The notes beneath the pieces are model-generated. The model made no database searches, was not told the origin of the DNA, and saw only the letters and a program-made list of their open reading frames with translations. Made by a program: the position numbers and the translations under genes. From assembly GCA_964474045.1 (NCBI GenBank), contig CAYYRC010000011.1, positions 1 to 64,000 of the forward strand: DNA of 64,000 bases, read 5' to 3'. This DNA is from JACJWR01 sp964474045 (lineage in GTDB: Bacteria > Actinomycetota > Actinomycetes > S36-B12 > UBA10799). Position 1 is the stretch's first letter. Every line of letters begins with the position of its first letter. Shown piece by piece: positions 1-9,170 of this stretch.

Positions 1-82
1 GGATCTGCCCGGCGAGGTCATCCAGCTCGTCGGTGCTGAGGTCGCGCAGGTCGTCAGGGCTGCTCAAATCCTCGAGTCGCAC
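1..82 (-). CDS. dxs: 1-deoxy-D-xylulose-5-phosphate synthase, N-terminal fragment
   Basis: Only the first 27 codons are present; the rest lies beyond the left edge. The reading begins GTG with VRLEDLSSPDDLRDLSTDEL, which fits the usual DXS opening (a 'I.SP.DL+.L...EL..LA.EIR' pattern). A GGAGG ribosome-binding site sits seven bases upstream of the GTG. DXS makes 1-deoxyxylulose 5-phosphate from pyruvate and glyceraldehyde 3-phosphate with thiamine diphosphate, the first step of the MEP isoprenoid pathway. Its place downstream of acnA on the same strand is common in actinobacteria. The call depends on the N-terminal pattern and synteny only, since no catalytic residue is in view. Confidence 0.7.
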   Translation of the reverse strand, partial: MRLEDLSSPDDLRDLSTDELDDLAGQI

Positions 83-187
83 CTCTGGTCCTCCGTCGCC
101 TGCGCCCGGGCGCCGCCTTCTGCGACGCCATGCGGGTCGCCTCCGCATCTCCGCCGAATCCTACTCCGCCACTCGAGCGGCGCCACG

Positions 188-571
188 TCACAGGCGGTGC
201 CGCCACCGCCTGCCCTGCAGGGCCTCGTAGACCAGCTCGACCTCCCGGGCCAGCCGCCGCAGGCGCACACCCTCGAACTCGAGCGCCCGCAGCGCGGCGT
301 CGACGCCCTCCGGCGGCAGCTGGTCGGCGAACTCGCGGCGCGTTCCCGCATAGGCCCGGCGGGAAGCCTGCAGGGCCCCTTCCAGGTACTGTCCCACCGT
401 CCAGGCGAGCACCAGCGGCTGGTGCCGGAACACGTCGTGGGCGCGGAACTCCGGCGGCGCAGCGTCCAGCAGCCACAGCACGGCGCGCTCGGAGAACTGC
501 GGCGCCTCCGGGGGCGGCACCTGCGCGGGCCAGCCCGGCGGCGTGGCGGGTGCGGACGTGCCCGAGCTCAC
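188..571 (-). CDS. conserved actinobacterial protein of unknown function downstream of aconitase
   Basis: A 127-residue soluble protein with no signal peptide or membrane segment. A Pro/Ala-rich head is followed by a mostly helical body (ERAVLWLLDAAPPEFRAHDV, then LAWTVGQYLEGALQASRRAY). The start is a GTG whose last two bases form the TGA stop of acnA (GTGA, four-base overlap), so translation is probably coupled to aconitase. A 105-base gap separates it from dxs. I recognise it only as a small protein often found beside acnA and dxs in actinobacteria and do not assign a function. Confidence 0.75.
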   Translation of the reverse strand: MSSGTSAPATPPGWPAQVPPPEAPQFSERAVLWLLDAAPPEFRAHDVFRHQPLVLAWTVGQYLEGALQASRRAYAGTRREFADQLPPEGVDAALRALEFEGVRLRRLAREVELVYEALQGRRWRHRL

Positions 572-3219
572 GCGATGAGCGAGCGCAGCACGTACTGCAG
601 GATCCCGCCGTTGCGGTAGTAGTCGGCCTCGCCGGGGGTGTCGATGCGCACCACGGCGTCGAAGTCGACGGTGGACCCGTCCGGCTTGGTCGCCGTCACG
701 GCGACCGTGCGCGGCGTCTTGCCGTCGTTGAGCTCGGTGATGCCGCCAAAGTCGAACACCTCGGTGCCGTCCAGGCCCAGCGAAGCGGCGCTCTGCCCGG
801 CGGGGAACTGCAGCGGCAGCACGCCCATCCCAATCAGGTTGGAGCGGTGGATGCGCTCGAACGACTCGGCGATCACCGCCCGCACCCCCAGCAGCGCCGT
901 GCCCTTGGCCGCCCAGTCCCGCGAGGAACCGGAGCCGTACTCCTTGCCCGCGAGGATCACCAGCGGCGTCCCGGCAGCGGCGTAGTCCTGCGCCGCGTCG
1001 TAGATGGTGGTGATCGGGGCGTCGGGCTTGCTGAAGTCGCGGGTGAAACCGCCCTCCTTGCCGTCGGCCAGGGCGTTGCGCAGCCGGATGTTCGCGAACG
1101 TGCCGCGGATCATGACCTCGTGGTTGCCACGACGGGAGCCGTAGGAGTTGAAGTCCTTGGCTGCGACGCCGTGCTCGGAGAGGTAGCGCCCGGCGGGGCT
1201 GTCGGCCTTGATGGCACCGGCGGGCGAGATGTGGTCGGTCGTCACGGAGTCACCCAGCAGCGCCAGCACCCGGGCACCGGCGATGTCGCTGACCGGCTGC
1301 GGCTCCCGGGGCATGTCGTCGAAGTACGGGGGCTTGCGGACGTAGGTCGACTCCGGCTCCCAGGCGAAGGTCGCCCCGTCCGGGGTGTCCAGCGCGGCCC
1401 ACCGGGCATCGCCGGCGAACACGTCGGCGTAGCGCTGGGCGAACATGTCGGCGTCGATGCTGGCGGCGATGGTCTGGTCGACCTCCTCCTGCGTCGGCCA
1501 GATGTCGCGCAGGTACACGGGCGCACCATCGGTTCCCGTACCCAGCGGCTCGTTGACGATGTCGACGTCCATGCGGCCGACGAGGGCGTAGGCCACGACC
1601 AGGGGCGGCGACGCCAGGTAGTTCATCTTGACGTCGGGGTTGATGCGGCCCTCGAAGTTGCGGTTGCCGCTGAGCACGCTCACGGCGGCCAGATCCGCCG
1701 ACCGCACGGCAGCGCTGACGGCCTCCGGCAGCGGGCCCGAGTTGCCGATGCAGGTGGTGCAGCCATAGCCGACCAGGTCGAAGCCGAGTTTGTCCAGGTA
1801 GGTGTCCAAACCGGACTTCTGGTAGTAGTCGGTGACGACCTTGGAGCCCGGCGCCAGCGTGGTCTTGACCCACGGCTTGCGGGTGAGGCCCTTCTCTACG
1901 GCCTTCTTTGCCAGCAGCCCGGCGGCGAGCATGACCGACGGGTTGGACGTGTTGGTGCACGACGTGATGGCGGCGATCACCACCGCACCGTGGCCGATGC
2001 TCGCGGCCTCGCCGTCGATCGACAGGTCAGCGGAGGCGCCGGGGGCGTCGGTGTAGGCGGGCAGCGCCGCGGCGAAGGCCGACGCGGCCTCGGCCAGGAG
2101 CACCCGGTCCTGCGGCCGCTTCGGCCCGGCCAGCGAAGGCTGCACGGTGCCCAGGTCGAGTTCCAGCGACTCCGAGTACGTCGGCTCGTGCGCCGGATCG
2201 TGCCACAGCCCCTGCGCCTTGGCGTAGGCCTCCACCAGCCTGATCTGCTCGTCAGGCCGGCCGGTCAGGCGCAGGTAGTTCAGCGTCTCGTCATCGATCG
2301 GGAAGATCGCCACGGTGGAGCCGTACTCCGGGCTCATGTTGCCGATCGTCGCGCGGTTGGCCAGCGAGACCCCGGTGACGCCCTCGCCGTAGAACTCGAC
2401 GAACTTGCCCACGACGCCGTGCTGCCGCAGCATCTCGGTGATGGTGAGGACGAGGTCGGTGGCCGTCGTCCCGGCCGGCAGCTCGCCGTACAGCTTGAAG
2501 CCCACGACCCTCGGGATGAGCATGCTGACGGGCTGGCCCAGCATGGCGGCCTCGGCCTCGATGCCGCCGACCCCCCAGCCCAGCACCCCCAAGCCGTTGA
2601 CCATGGTGGTGTGGCTGTCGGTGCCCACGCAGGTATCTGGGTAGGCCTTCCCGTCACGCACCATGACGACCCGGGCCAGGTTCTCGATGTTGACCTGGTG
2701 GACGATGCCGGTGCCCGGCGGGACGACCTTGAACTCGTCGAAGGCTCCCTGGCCCCAGCGCAGGAAGGCGTAGCGCTCACGGTTGCGCTCGTACTCCAGG
2801 TCCACGTTGAGGGCGAGGGCGTCCGGACGGCCGAACGCGTCCGCGATGACCGAGTGGTCGATCACGAGCTCGGCCGGGGCCAGCGGATTGATCTTGGCGG
2901 GGTCGCCGCCGAGCTCACCCACGGCCTCGCGCATGGTGGCGAGGTCGACGACGCAGGGCACACCGGTGAAGTCCTGCATGATGACGCGGGCAGGGGTGAA
3001 CTGGATCTCCTCGCTCGGCTCTGCCGTGGCATCCCAGGCACCGAGCGCGCGAATCTGCTCGGCGGTGACGTTGGCGCCGTCCTCGGTGCGGAGCAGGTTC
3101 TCGAGCAGGACCTTGTGGGTGTAGGGAAGCCGCTCGGACCCGGCGACCGCGTCGATGCGGTAGATCTCGTAACTCGACCCGTCGACCTCGAGCTGCGAGG
3201 CGGCGCCGAACGAATCCAT
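568..3219 (-). CDS. acnA: aconitate hydratase A
   Basis: This 883-residue aconitase interconverts citrate and isocitrate through cis-aconitate in the TCA cycle. The [4Fe-4S] ligands are visible at about C421 (ITSCTNTSNPS) and C487/C490 (GYGCTTCIGNSGP). The swivel domain ends the protein (ILAGKEYGSGSSRDWAAKG, then GVLPLQF). The open frame extends much further upstream, but the start chosen, ATG at 3219, has an AGGAGG site and gives MDSFGA, matching the normal family N-terminus and length (about 880-940). The downstream gene overlaps its stop by four bases. Some aconitases also bind mRNA as iron sensors; nothing here tests that. Confidence 0.97.
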   Translation of the reverse strand: MDSFGAASQLEVDGSSYEIYRIDAVAGSERLPYTHKVLLENLLRTEDGANVTAEQIRALGAWDATAEPSEEIQFTPARVIMQDFTGVPCVVDLATMREAVGELGGDPAKINPLAPAELVIDHSVIADAFGRPDALALNVDLEYERNRERYAFLRWGQGAFDEFKVVPPGTGIVHQVNIENLARVVMVRDGKAYPDTCVGTDSHTTMVNGLGVLGWGVGGIEAEAAMLGQPVSMLIPRVVGFKLYGELPAGTTATDLVLTITEMLRQHGVVGKFVEFYGEGVTGVSLANRATIGNMSPEYGSTVAIFPIDDETLNYLRLTGRPDEQIRLVEAYAKAQGLWHDPAHEPTYSESLELDLGTVQPSLAGPKRPQDRVLLAEAASAFAAALPAYTDAPGASADLSIDGEAASIGHGAVVIAAITSCTNTSNPSVMLAAGLLAKKAVEKGLTRKPWVKTTLAPGSKVVTDYYQKSGLDTYLDKLGFDLVGYGCTTCIGNSGPLPEAVSAAVRSADLAAVSVLSGNRNFEGRINPDVKMNYLASPPLVVAYALVGRMDVDIVNEPLGTGTDGAPVYLRDIWPTQEEVDQTIAASIDADMFAQRYADVFAGDARWAALDTPDGATFAWEPESTYVRKPPYFDDMPREPQPVSDIAGARVLALLGDSVTTDHISPAGAIKADSPAGRYLSEHGVAAKDFNSYGSRRGNHEVMIRGTFANIRLRNALADGKEGGFTRDFSKPDAPITTIYDAAQDYAAAGTPLVILAGKEYGSGSSRDWAAKGTALLGVRAVIAESFERIHRSNLIGMGVLPLQFPAGQSAASLGLDGTEVFDFGGITELNDGKTPRTVAVTATKPDGSTVDFDAVVRIDTPGEADYYRNGGILQYVLRSLIA

Positions 3220-3335
3220 GAACCCTCCTGATGGCCTGGCTGGCTGGCTGCGTGCGTCAAACGTATCCCACGCCGCCGACACTACGGGCGTGGCCAGCGG
3301 CCGGGGCGGCGCAGTCACGGCCAGGACCCGGGCCG

Positions 3336-4589
3336 TCAGCTGCGGCGGAAGGTGGCAACCGCCTCCACGTGGTGCGACATCCCGAACAGGTCGAACGCTC
3401 GCAGACCGCTGAGCTCCCAGCCGTGCTGGCCCAGCATGGCGGCGTCGCGGGCCAGGCTGCCCCCGTCGCATGCCACGTAGGCGACGGCGCGCGCCCGACC
3501 GGCCGCCGCGACCGCCGACACGACCGCGGCACCTGCCCCAGCGCGAGGGGGGTCGAGCACCACGACGTCGGCCGTCGCCAGCGCGCGGGAGCCGCCCTTC
3601 GCCACCCATCGCTGGACGTCGGCCTGGACCACCCGCGCCTGCGGCAGGTCGGCGAGATTGCGGCGGGCGAGCCTGGCCGCGCGCCGATCGCCCTCCACCG
3701 CCAGCGCCGAGCCGCCCTCGCCCACCTCGGCGCCCAGCGCACCTGCGAACAGCCCGACGCCGCAGTAGAGGTCGATCACGGAGTCGCCGGAGGCCGGGGC
3801 GAGGGCCCTGCGAACGGCGTCGACGAGCACGTCCGGCGCGGCGGCGTGAGCCTGCCAGAAGCCACCGACGGCACCCAGCCAGCTGCACCCGGCGGCCTGG
3901 CGCACGACGGTGGGACCGACGGTCCAGCCGGGGACCGCGACCGGCGCAGCCGACCCCGCCGGTTCCCCATCGACCACGGCGCCCTGCTCCCCCAGCGCCC
4001 AGGCGAGACGTCGTCCAGGGGCCCAGCGGCCCGCAAACCCCGCCTGCAGCTCGGGCACCGTCACGACGCACCCGGGGACAGCCACCAGCTCGTCGCTGTG
4101 CCGGCCGTGGAAACAGGGGCGCCCGGCCTCATCGGTGCTCAGCGCGAGCCGCGTCCGCCACCCCAGCCCGTCCGGACGTCCCGGCAGCGGCACCGCCTCG
4201 ACCACCACGGCCTCGTGGACGGGCACCGACCCGATGGTGCTGATGCGACCGATCCGCTGCAACTGGTCGGCGAGCACCTGCGACTTCCAGCGCAGCTGCG
4301 CGCCATAGGCGACATGCTGCAGGTCGCAGCCGCCGCACCGCCCGGCGGCCGGACAGGGCGGGACCACCCGGTCGGCCGAGGGCGTGAGGACCTCGACCAC
4401 ATCGGCGAAGCGAATTCGCCCCCGCCCCTTGGCCCCCGTCTGGCGCGCCATCACGCGCTCCCCGGGCAGGCCGCCGCGGACGAACCACGTCGCGTCATCG
4501 CGGTGGGCCACGCAGGCGCCGCCGGCGGCCGGGCCGGCCAGCGTCAGCTCCACCGCCGCCGGGGGGCCGGCCTCGTCGTCCGTTCTCAC
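3336..4589 (-). CDS. class I SAM-dependent RNA methyltransferase (RumA/RlmD/TrmA family)
   Basis: A 417-residue RNA m5U methyltransferase-like protein. A TRAM-like N-terminal domain leads into a putative iron-sulfur motif, C79-x5-C85-GG-C88. The C-terminal Rossmann domain has a SAM motif (VIDLYCGVGLFAGAL), a DPPRAGAGA motif, and a segment YVACDGGSLARD that fits the catalytic-cysteine region (usually SCNPxTLARD). The GTG start lies four bases after the stop of the upstream permease gene, so the two are probably co-transcribed. In M. tuberculosis the pair corresponds, as I recall, to Rv2689c-Rv2690c. Whether the target is 23S rRNA or tRNA cannot be told from the sequence. Confidence 0.9.
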   Translation of the reverse strand: MRTDDEAGPPAAVELTLAGPAAGGACVAHRDDATWFVRGGLPGERVMARQTGAKGRGRIRFADVVEVLTPSADRVVPPCPAAGRCGGCDLQHVAYGAQLRWKSQVLADQLQRIGRISTIGSVPVHEAVVVEAVPLPGRPDGLGWRTRLALSTDEAGRPCFHGRHSDELVAVPGCVVTVPELQAGFAGRWAPGRRLAWALGEQGAVVDGEPAGSAAPVAVPGWTVGPTVVRQAAGCSWLGAVGGFWQAHAAAPDVLVDAVRRALAPASGDSVIDLYCGVGLFAGALGAEVGEGGSALAVEGDRRAARLARRNLADLPQARVVQADVQRWVAKGGSRALATADVVVLDPPRAGAGAAVVSAVAAAGRARAVAYVACDGGSLARDAAMLGQHGWELSGLRAFDLFGMSHHVEAVATFRRS

Positions 4590-4593
4590 GGCC

Positions 4594-6618
4594 TCACAGC
4601 TCGCTGCGGATGTCGCGCGCGACCTCCACCTCGGCCACCTCGGCACTGGGCTCGCCTCGTCGCACCGCCCCCGCGGCGTTGCCCACCACCGACTCCGCCA
4701 CGCGCTTGCTGGACTTCAGCTGCCACGGCACGCTCACGACCATCACGCCCGGGGTGAAGCGCAGCCGCGTCTTGAGCCGCAGCGCCGACTGGTTGTGCAG
4801 CAGGTGCTCCCACCAGTGCCCCACCACGTATTCCGGCACGTAGACGGTGATGAGGTCCTTCGGGCTGGCCTGGTGCAGGTCCCGGACGTAGTCCAGCAGC
4901 GGCCGGGTGATCTCGCGGAAGGGCGAGTCCAGCACCCGCAGCCGGACCGGGATGCCTCGGCGGTCCCAGTCGTCGATGAGCTCCCTGGTGTCCTCGTGAT
5001 CGACGTCCACGACGAGCGCCTCCAACGTGTCCGGCCTGGTGGCACGCGCATAGGCCAGCGCCCGCAGGGTGGGCTGGTGCACCTTGGAGGCCAGGACGAT
5101 GGCATGGACCCGCGGTGGCAGCGTGACGCGGTCGTCGGCCGGGCTGAGCTCGTCGGAGACATGGTCGTAGTGGCGATGGATTGCCTTCATCAGGAAGAAG
5201 AGGATCGGCCCGGCGACGCACACGATCCAGGCGCCGTGGGTGAATTTGGTCACCAGCACGAGAACCAGCACGATGCCGGTGATCGTCAGGCCCACGGCGT
5301 TGATGACGCGGTTGCGCCGCATCTTCTTGGCGTCTGCCTCAGTCAGCCCGGGTTCGCGCAGCAGCCTTGTCCAGTGCCGCACCATTCCGGTCTGGCTCAT
5401 GGTGAACGAGAAGAACACCCCGATGATGTAGAGCTGGATCAGCTTGGACACCTCGGCGTCGAACACCCAGATCAACAGGATCGCCAGCAGCGCCAGCACG
5501 ATGATGCCGTTGGAGAACGCCAGCCGGTCGCCGCGCGTGTGCAGCTGCCGGGGCAGGTAGCCGTCGCGGGCGAGGATCGAGCCGAGCACCGGGAACCCGT
5601 TGAACGCGGTGTTGGCCGCGAGCATGAGGATCAGCGCCGCCGCCCCGACCACGAGCCCGGTGAGCACCTTGTAGTCCCCGAAGACGGCCCCGGCCACCTG
5701 CGCGATCACGGTCTTCTCGGCGATGCCCGGCGGCGCGCCGATCAGCTGTGCGGGGTCCTCCACCACGTGGACGTCCGTGATGAGCGCCAACGCCGTCACG
5801 GATAGGAACATCGAGATCGCGATGATCCCGAGCATGAGCAGGGTCTTGGCCGCGTTCTCGCTCTTGGGCTTGCGGAACGCCGGCACGCCGTTGCTGATGG
5901 CCTCGACTCCAGTCAGCGCGGTGCAGCCGGACGAGAAGGCCCGGGCGATGAGGAAGATGAGCGCGGCCCCGGTCAGGGTCTGCTCGGCTTCGATCGGGTA
6001 TTGCGCCGATACCGCCTGCAGGTCAGCGCCGCCGGCCAGTCGCACCGCGGCCCACACCACCATCAGCGCGATCGAGCCGATGAAGGCATAGGTGGGAATA
6101 GCGAACAGCGTTCCGGACTCGCGCACTCCGCGCAGGTTCATGAGGGTCAGCGCGATGACGACGATCACGGCGATCATGACCTTGTGCTGGCCCACGAACG
6201 GGATCACCGAGGCGGTGTTGGCCACGGCGGCGGCCACTGAGACCGCCACGGTCAGCACGTAGTCGATGAACAGCGCACTGGCGACCGCCACGCCGGCATT
6301 GGGGCCCAGATTGACGCTGGCGACCTCGTAGTCGCCACCGCCGGACGGGTACGCGCGCACGTTCTGCCGGTAGGAGGCGACCACCACGACCATGACCAGC
6401 GCCACCGCAAGGGCGATCCACGGCGAGTAGGCGAAGAGCGCCAGTCCGCCGATCGACAGCACCAGCAGAATCTCCTGGGTGGCGTACGACACGCTGGAGA
6501 GCGCATCGGAGGCGAAGACCGGGAGCGCGATCCGCTTGGGCAGGAGGGTCTCGCCGAGCTTGTCGCTGCGCAGGGCGCGGCCGAGCATGATGCGCTTGGC
6601 GAAGTCAGGTGTGGCCAC
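4594..6618 (-). CDS. APC-family permease, KimA/YdaO-like (likely potassium uptake)
   Basis: A 674-residue membrane transporter. The N-terminus (LGRALRSDKLGETLLPKRIA, then FASDALSSVSYATQEILLVL) is diagnostic of the actinobacterial KimA-like branch of APC transporters. About 12 hydrophobic segments follow, then a C-terminal soluble domain of roughly 180 residues from near residue 480. Bacillus KimA imports K+ with protons and binds c-di-AMP. The divergent neighbours, two TrkA-type nucleotide-binding proteins 62 bases away, strongly support a role in potassium. The start is GTG with no clear Shine-Dalgarno. Older annotations call this family amino acid permease, which the context does not favour. 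Confidence 0.85.
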   Translation of the reverse strand: MATPDFAKRIMLGRALRSDKLGETLLPKRIALPVFASDALSSVSYATQEILLVLSIGGLALFAYSPWIALAVALVMVVVVASYRQNVRAYPSGGGDYEVASVNLGPNAGVAVASALFIDYVLTVAVSVAAAVANTASVIPFVGQHKVMIAVIVVIALTLMNLRGVRESGTLFAIPTYAFIGSIALMVVWAAVRLAGGADLQAVSAQYPIEAEQTLTGAALIFLIARAFSSGCTALTGVEAISNGVPAFRKPKSENAAKTLLMLGIIAISMFLSVTALALITDVHVVEDPAQLIGAPPGIAEKTVIAQVAGAVFGDYKVLTGLVVGAAALILMLAANTAFNGFPVLGSILARDGYLPRQLHTRGDRLAFSNGIIVLALLAILLIWVFDAEVSKLIQLYIIGVFFSFTMSQTGMVRHWTRLLREPGLTEADAKKMRRNRVINAVGLTITGIVLVLVLVTKFTHGAWIVCVAGPILFFLMKAIHRHYDHVSDELSPADDRVTLPPRVHAIVLASKVHQPTLRALAYARATRPDTLEALVVDVDHEDTRELIDDWDRRGIPVRLRVLDSPFREITRPLLDYVRDLHQASPKDLITVYVPEYVVGHWWEHLLHNQSALRLKTRLRFTPGVMVVSVPWQLKSSKRVAESVVGNAAGAVRRGEPSAEVAEVEVARDIRSEL

Positions 6619-6680
6619 GAATCGATGCTAGACCCCCGAGGCGCCGCGCGGAGGCCGGTGAGGGTGTAGCGTCAAATGCC

Positions 6681-7343
6681 GTGCACGTCGTCATCATGGG
6701 CTGCGGCCGCGTAGGTGCCAAACTGGCCACCGACCTGGACCGCGAGGGCCACTCAGTGGCCGTCATCGACCTCGACCCGGCCTCCTTCGTCCGGCTGCCC
6801 GACTCCTTCGCGGGCACCACCGTCAAGGGCGTGGGCTTCGACCGCGACACCCTCATCCGAGCCGGGGTGGAGCGCGCCCGGGCGTTCGCGGCGGTGAGCA
6901 GCGGGGACAACTCCAACATCATCGCCGCCCGGGTGGCCCGCGAGACGTTCGGTGTGGAGAACGTGGTCGCCCGCATCTACGACCCCCGCCGCGCCGAGAT
7001 CTACCAGCGCCTGGGCATCCCCACCGTCGCCACCGTCGGCTGGACGGCGGCCGAGACGCTGCACCGGATGATGCCCGAGCGCGCCCGCGAGGAGTGGCGC
7101 GACAACTCCGGCAAGGTGGCGCTGGCGGAGTTCGCCGTCGACGACGGCTGGATCGGCACGCGCTACTCCGAGCTGGCGAAGCAGGCGGGCATCACGATCG
7201 CGGTGGTGAACCGGTTCGGGAACGGCATGCAGCCCACGCCCGACCTGATCGTGCAGCAGGATGATCGCATCCACGCCACCTACGACACGGCGAAGTCCGC
7301 CGAGGTCGAAGCCTTCCTCGCCGAGCCCCCTGGAGAGAGCTGA
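6681..7343 (+). CDS. ceoB: TrkA-family potassium uptake regulatory protein (CeoB type)
   Basis: A 220-residue cytosolic protein with an N-terminal RCK/TrkA-N Rossmann domain (VVIMGCGRVGAKLATDL, with the acidic residue VIDLDP ending strand 2) and a C-terminal TrkA-C-like segment. TrkA proteins bind NAD(H) or adenine nucleotides and gate potassium channels or transporters. The start is GTG at 6681, which leaves a Rossmann strand at the very N-terminus as usual; the frame also runs open upstream. The stop overlaps the next gene by one base (TGATG), and the KimA-like permease gene is divergent, so the three form a potassium locus. Confidence 0.93.
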   Translation: MHVVIMGCGRVGAKLATDLDREGHSVAVIDLDPASFVRLPDSFAGTTVKGVGFDRDTLIRAGVERARAFAAVSSGDNSNIIAARVARETFGVENVVARIYDPRRAEIYQRLGIPTVATVGWTAAETLHRMMPERAREEWRDNSGKVALAEFAVDDGWIGTRYSELAKQAGITIAVVNRFGNGMQPTPDLIVQQDDRIHATYDTAKSAEVEAFLAEPPGES

Positions 7344-8005
7344 TGCGCATCGTCATCGCCGGCGCCGGGAAGGTCGGCCGCTCGATCGCCCGCGAGCTGA
7401 GCGCCAACGGCCACGACGTCGTGATGCTGGACCGGGACCCGGAGGCCGCGGCCAACTACATCGAGGGCGTGCGCATCCAGCAGTCCGACGCCTGCGAGAT
7501 CGCCTCCCTGGAGTCGGTGGGCCTCGACGGCTCACAGGTGGTCATCGCGGCCACCGGGGACGACAAGGCGAACTTGGTGGTGAGCCTGCTGGCCAAGACC
7601 GAGTTCGGCGTCCCGCGGGTGGTGGCCAGGGTCAACCACCCGAAGAACGAGTGGCTGTTCGACTCCTCGTGGGGCGTGGACGTGGCGGTGTCGACGCCCA
7701 GGCTGCTGTCGGCGCTGGTGGAGGAGGCCGTGACGACCGGCGATGTCGTGCGGCTGTTCTCGCTCCGCGAGGGCAACGCCGACCTCGTCGAGCTGACCCT
7801 GGCGTCGGACTCGCGGGCGGTGGGCGAGCGCGTGGGCGACGTCAGCTGGCCGACGGACACGGCGCTGGTGGCGATCATCCGCGGCAAGCGGATCATCGCC
7901 CCCACCGCCGACGACACCCTGGAGATGGGCGACGAGCTGGTGTTCGTCGCCGCGCCCGATCAGGAGGGCGAGCTCGAGGTGCTGCTGTCGGCCGACGAGT
8001 CCTGA
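7343..8005 (+). CDS. ceoC: TrkA-family potassium uptake regulatory protein (CeoC type)
   Basis: A second 220-residue RCK protein, homologous to the one immediately upstream. MRIVIAGAGKVGRSIAREL is the dinucleotide-binding loop and VMLDRDP carries the acidic residue. The C-terminal TrkA-C domain contains IIRGKRIIAPTADDTLEMGD. The ATG shares a base with the upstream TGA, so the two are translationally coupled and probably form a hetero-oligomeric ring or two regulators of the same transporter. The last 46 bases overlap the 3' end of the convergent DUF3159 gene. Confidence 0.94.
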   Translation: MRIVIAGAGKVGRSIARELSANGHDVVMLDRDPEAAANYIEGVRIQQSDACEIASLESVGLDGSQVVIAATGDDKANLVVSLLAKTEFGVPRVVARVNHPKNEWLFDSSWGVDVAVSTPRLLSALVEEAVTTGDVVRLFSLREGNADLVELTLASDSRAVGERVGDVSWPTDTALVAIIRGKRIIAPTADDTLEMGDELVFVAAPDQEGELEVLLSADES

Positions 8006-8766
8006 TCGCCCGACGACCCGGACGCCTCCGCAGACGCTGCCGCGCGGCGCCCCTGCAGGGTGGGCCGCACCACCAGGAACGTCAGCCAGGCGCCGAGCAG
8101 GAACAGCGGCCACCCCATGACGATCTTCACCACGCCGAGCGCGGCGGCCTGTCCGGCCAGGTAGAGCGGAACCTGCACCAGCAGCCGCAGCCCGAAGACG
8201 CCGACCCAGATCCACGTGGCGGCAGCATACGTCCGGCGCAACTGCCGGTCGGATCGCCAACCGGTGAGCGATCCGCCCATGCCGCCGAGCAGGAAGCCCA
8301 GCAGCGGCCAGCCCACAAGCACCGAGAGCAGCGCCGCCGATCCGTAGGCCAGGTTGACGAGCAGCCCGGGCAGGAAGAAATCCTCCGCCGCACCCGTGCG
8401 CGAGGCGACGAACGCCGACACGAGGATGCCCGCGAAGCCGCCCGCGATCTGCGTCAGGTCCTCACGCCGGATGAGCCGCAGGACCGCGATGATCGCGCCC
8501 ACCGCCACGGCGGACCAGACGGCAGGCGCCAGGGCGTGGCCGTTGAAGCTGTAGACGACCACGAACACGGCCGAGGGAAGCCCCGAGTCGATGATCCCGC
8601 GCCAGCCGCCGATGGCCCTCGCCAGCAGCTTGCGCTCGGCGGGGCTATCCGTGCGCAGCTCCTCCAGCCGTTCCTCGATCGTGCTCTCGATCGGGTCGTG
8701 GGATCCCGCCGAATCCGCGGGCGGCCGTGGGCCCTCGGACTCCGGCGCCTGATGGCCGTCGGCCAT
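7960..8766 (-). CDS. DUF3159 family membrane protein
   Basis: A 268-residue integral membrane protein with about six hydrophobic segments between residues 50 and 235. A polar N-terminal tail (IESTIEERLEELRTDSPAER) comes first and a Ser/Asp-rich tail ends it. The family is known mainly from actinobacteria and has no established function; the order permease, ceoB, ceoC, DUF3159, OB-fold protein is conserved in mycobacteria (Rv2693c position, from memory). The ATG overlaps the TGA of the OB-fold gene by one base (TGATG). Its C-terminal 46 bases lie antisense to the end of ceoC, and the low-complexity Ser-rich tail is the part that overlaps. Confidence 0.9.
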   Translation of the reverse strand: MADGHQAPESEGPRPPADSAGSHDPIESTIEERLEELRTDSPAERKLLARAIGGWRGIIDSGLPSAVFVVVYSFNGHALAPAVWSAVAVGAIIAVLRLIRREDLTQIAGGFAGILVSAFVASRTGAAEDFFLPGLLVNLAYGSAALLSVLVGWPLLGFLLGGMGGSLTGWRSDRQLRRTYAAATWIWVGVFGLRLLVQVPLYLAGQAAALGVVKIVMGWPLFLLGAWLTFLVVRPTLQGRRAAASAEASGSSGDQDSSADSSTSSSPS

Positions 8767-9131
8767 CAGTCCTCCGCCGGCAGCAGCTCGTAGCGGGGGT
8801 TGTAGATCACCGGGGCACCCGGCCTGCCCGACACCCGGCCGGTGGCACGGATGCGCCGGCCGGGATCCACGCCCATGATCCGCCGCCGGCCCATCCAGAT
8901 GAGCTTCACCGAGCCGGTTCCGTCGAACACGACGGCCTCCAGGCTCGGCAGGGTGTCGCTCGGCTCGATGATCATCGACCGGACCACTCCCTTCACCGTC
9001 GCCTTGCTGCCCACATGGCAGTCGCACACCGCGACACTGCCCTCGGACTGGCTGGACTGCCGCAGCTGCTCAGCCTCCACCTCCGCATCCGACGACGTCA
9101 CGCGCGAGATCAGCGCCTTCAGCGAACCCAT
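8766..9131 (-). CDS. OB-fold nucleic-acid-binding domain protein
   Basis: A 121-residue protein with a single OB-fold. A helical leader (SSDAEVEAEQLRQSSQ) precedes beta strands ATVKGVVRSMII, LEAVVFDGTGSVKLIWMGRR and RIRATGRVSGRPGAPVIYNP. This resembles the OB domain of RecG or the tRNA/DnaE anticodon-type OB family. It is translationally coupled to DUF3159 downstream. A role in binding DNA or RNA is the family-level expectation, but there is no direct evidence of substrate. It occupies the same position as Rv2694c in mycobacteria, as I recall. Confidence 0.85.
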   Translation of the reverse strand: MGSLKALISRVTSSDAEVEAEQLRQSSQSEGSVAVCDCHVGSKATVKGVVRSMIIEPSDTLPSLEAVVFDGTGSVKLIWMGRRRIMGVDPGRRIRATGRVSGRPGAPVIYNPRYELLPAED

Positions 9132-9170
9132 AGCATCAGGCTAAACCCCGACGCGGAGGGATCGGTAGCC

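Noticed and set aside
130..3231. 1033-residue plus-strand reading frame opposite acnA
   Set aside because: It is the frame antisense to the aconitase gene, Arg/His/Gly-rich with no domain, typical of high-GC shadow frames.
6619..6680. c-di-AMP riboswitch for the KimA-like permease
   Set aside because: Only 62 bases separate the divergent start codons, far too short for that element.
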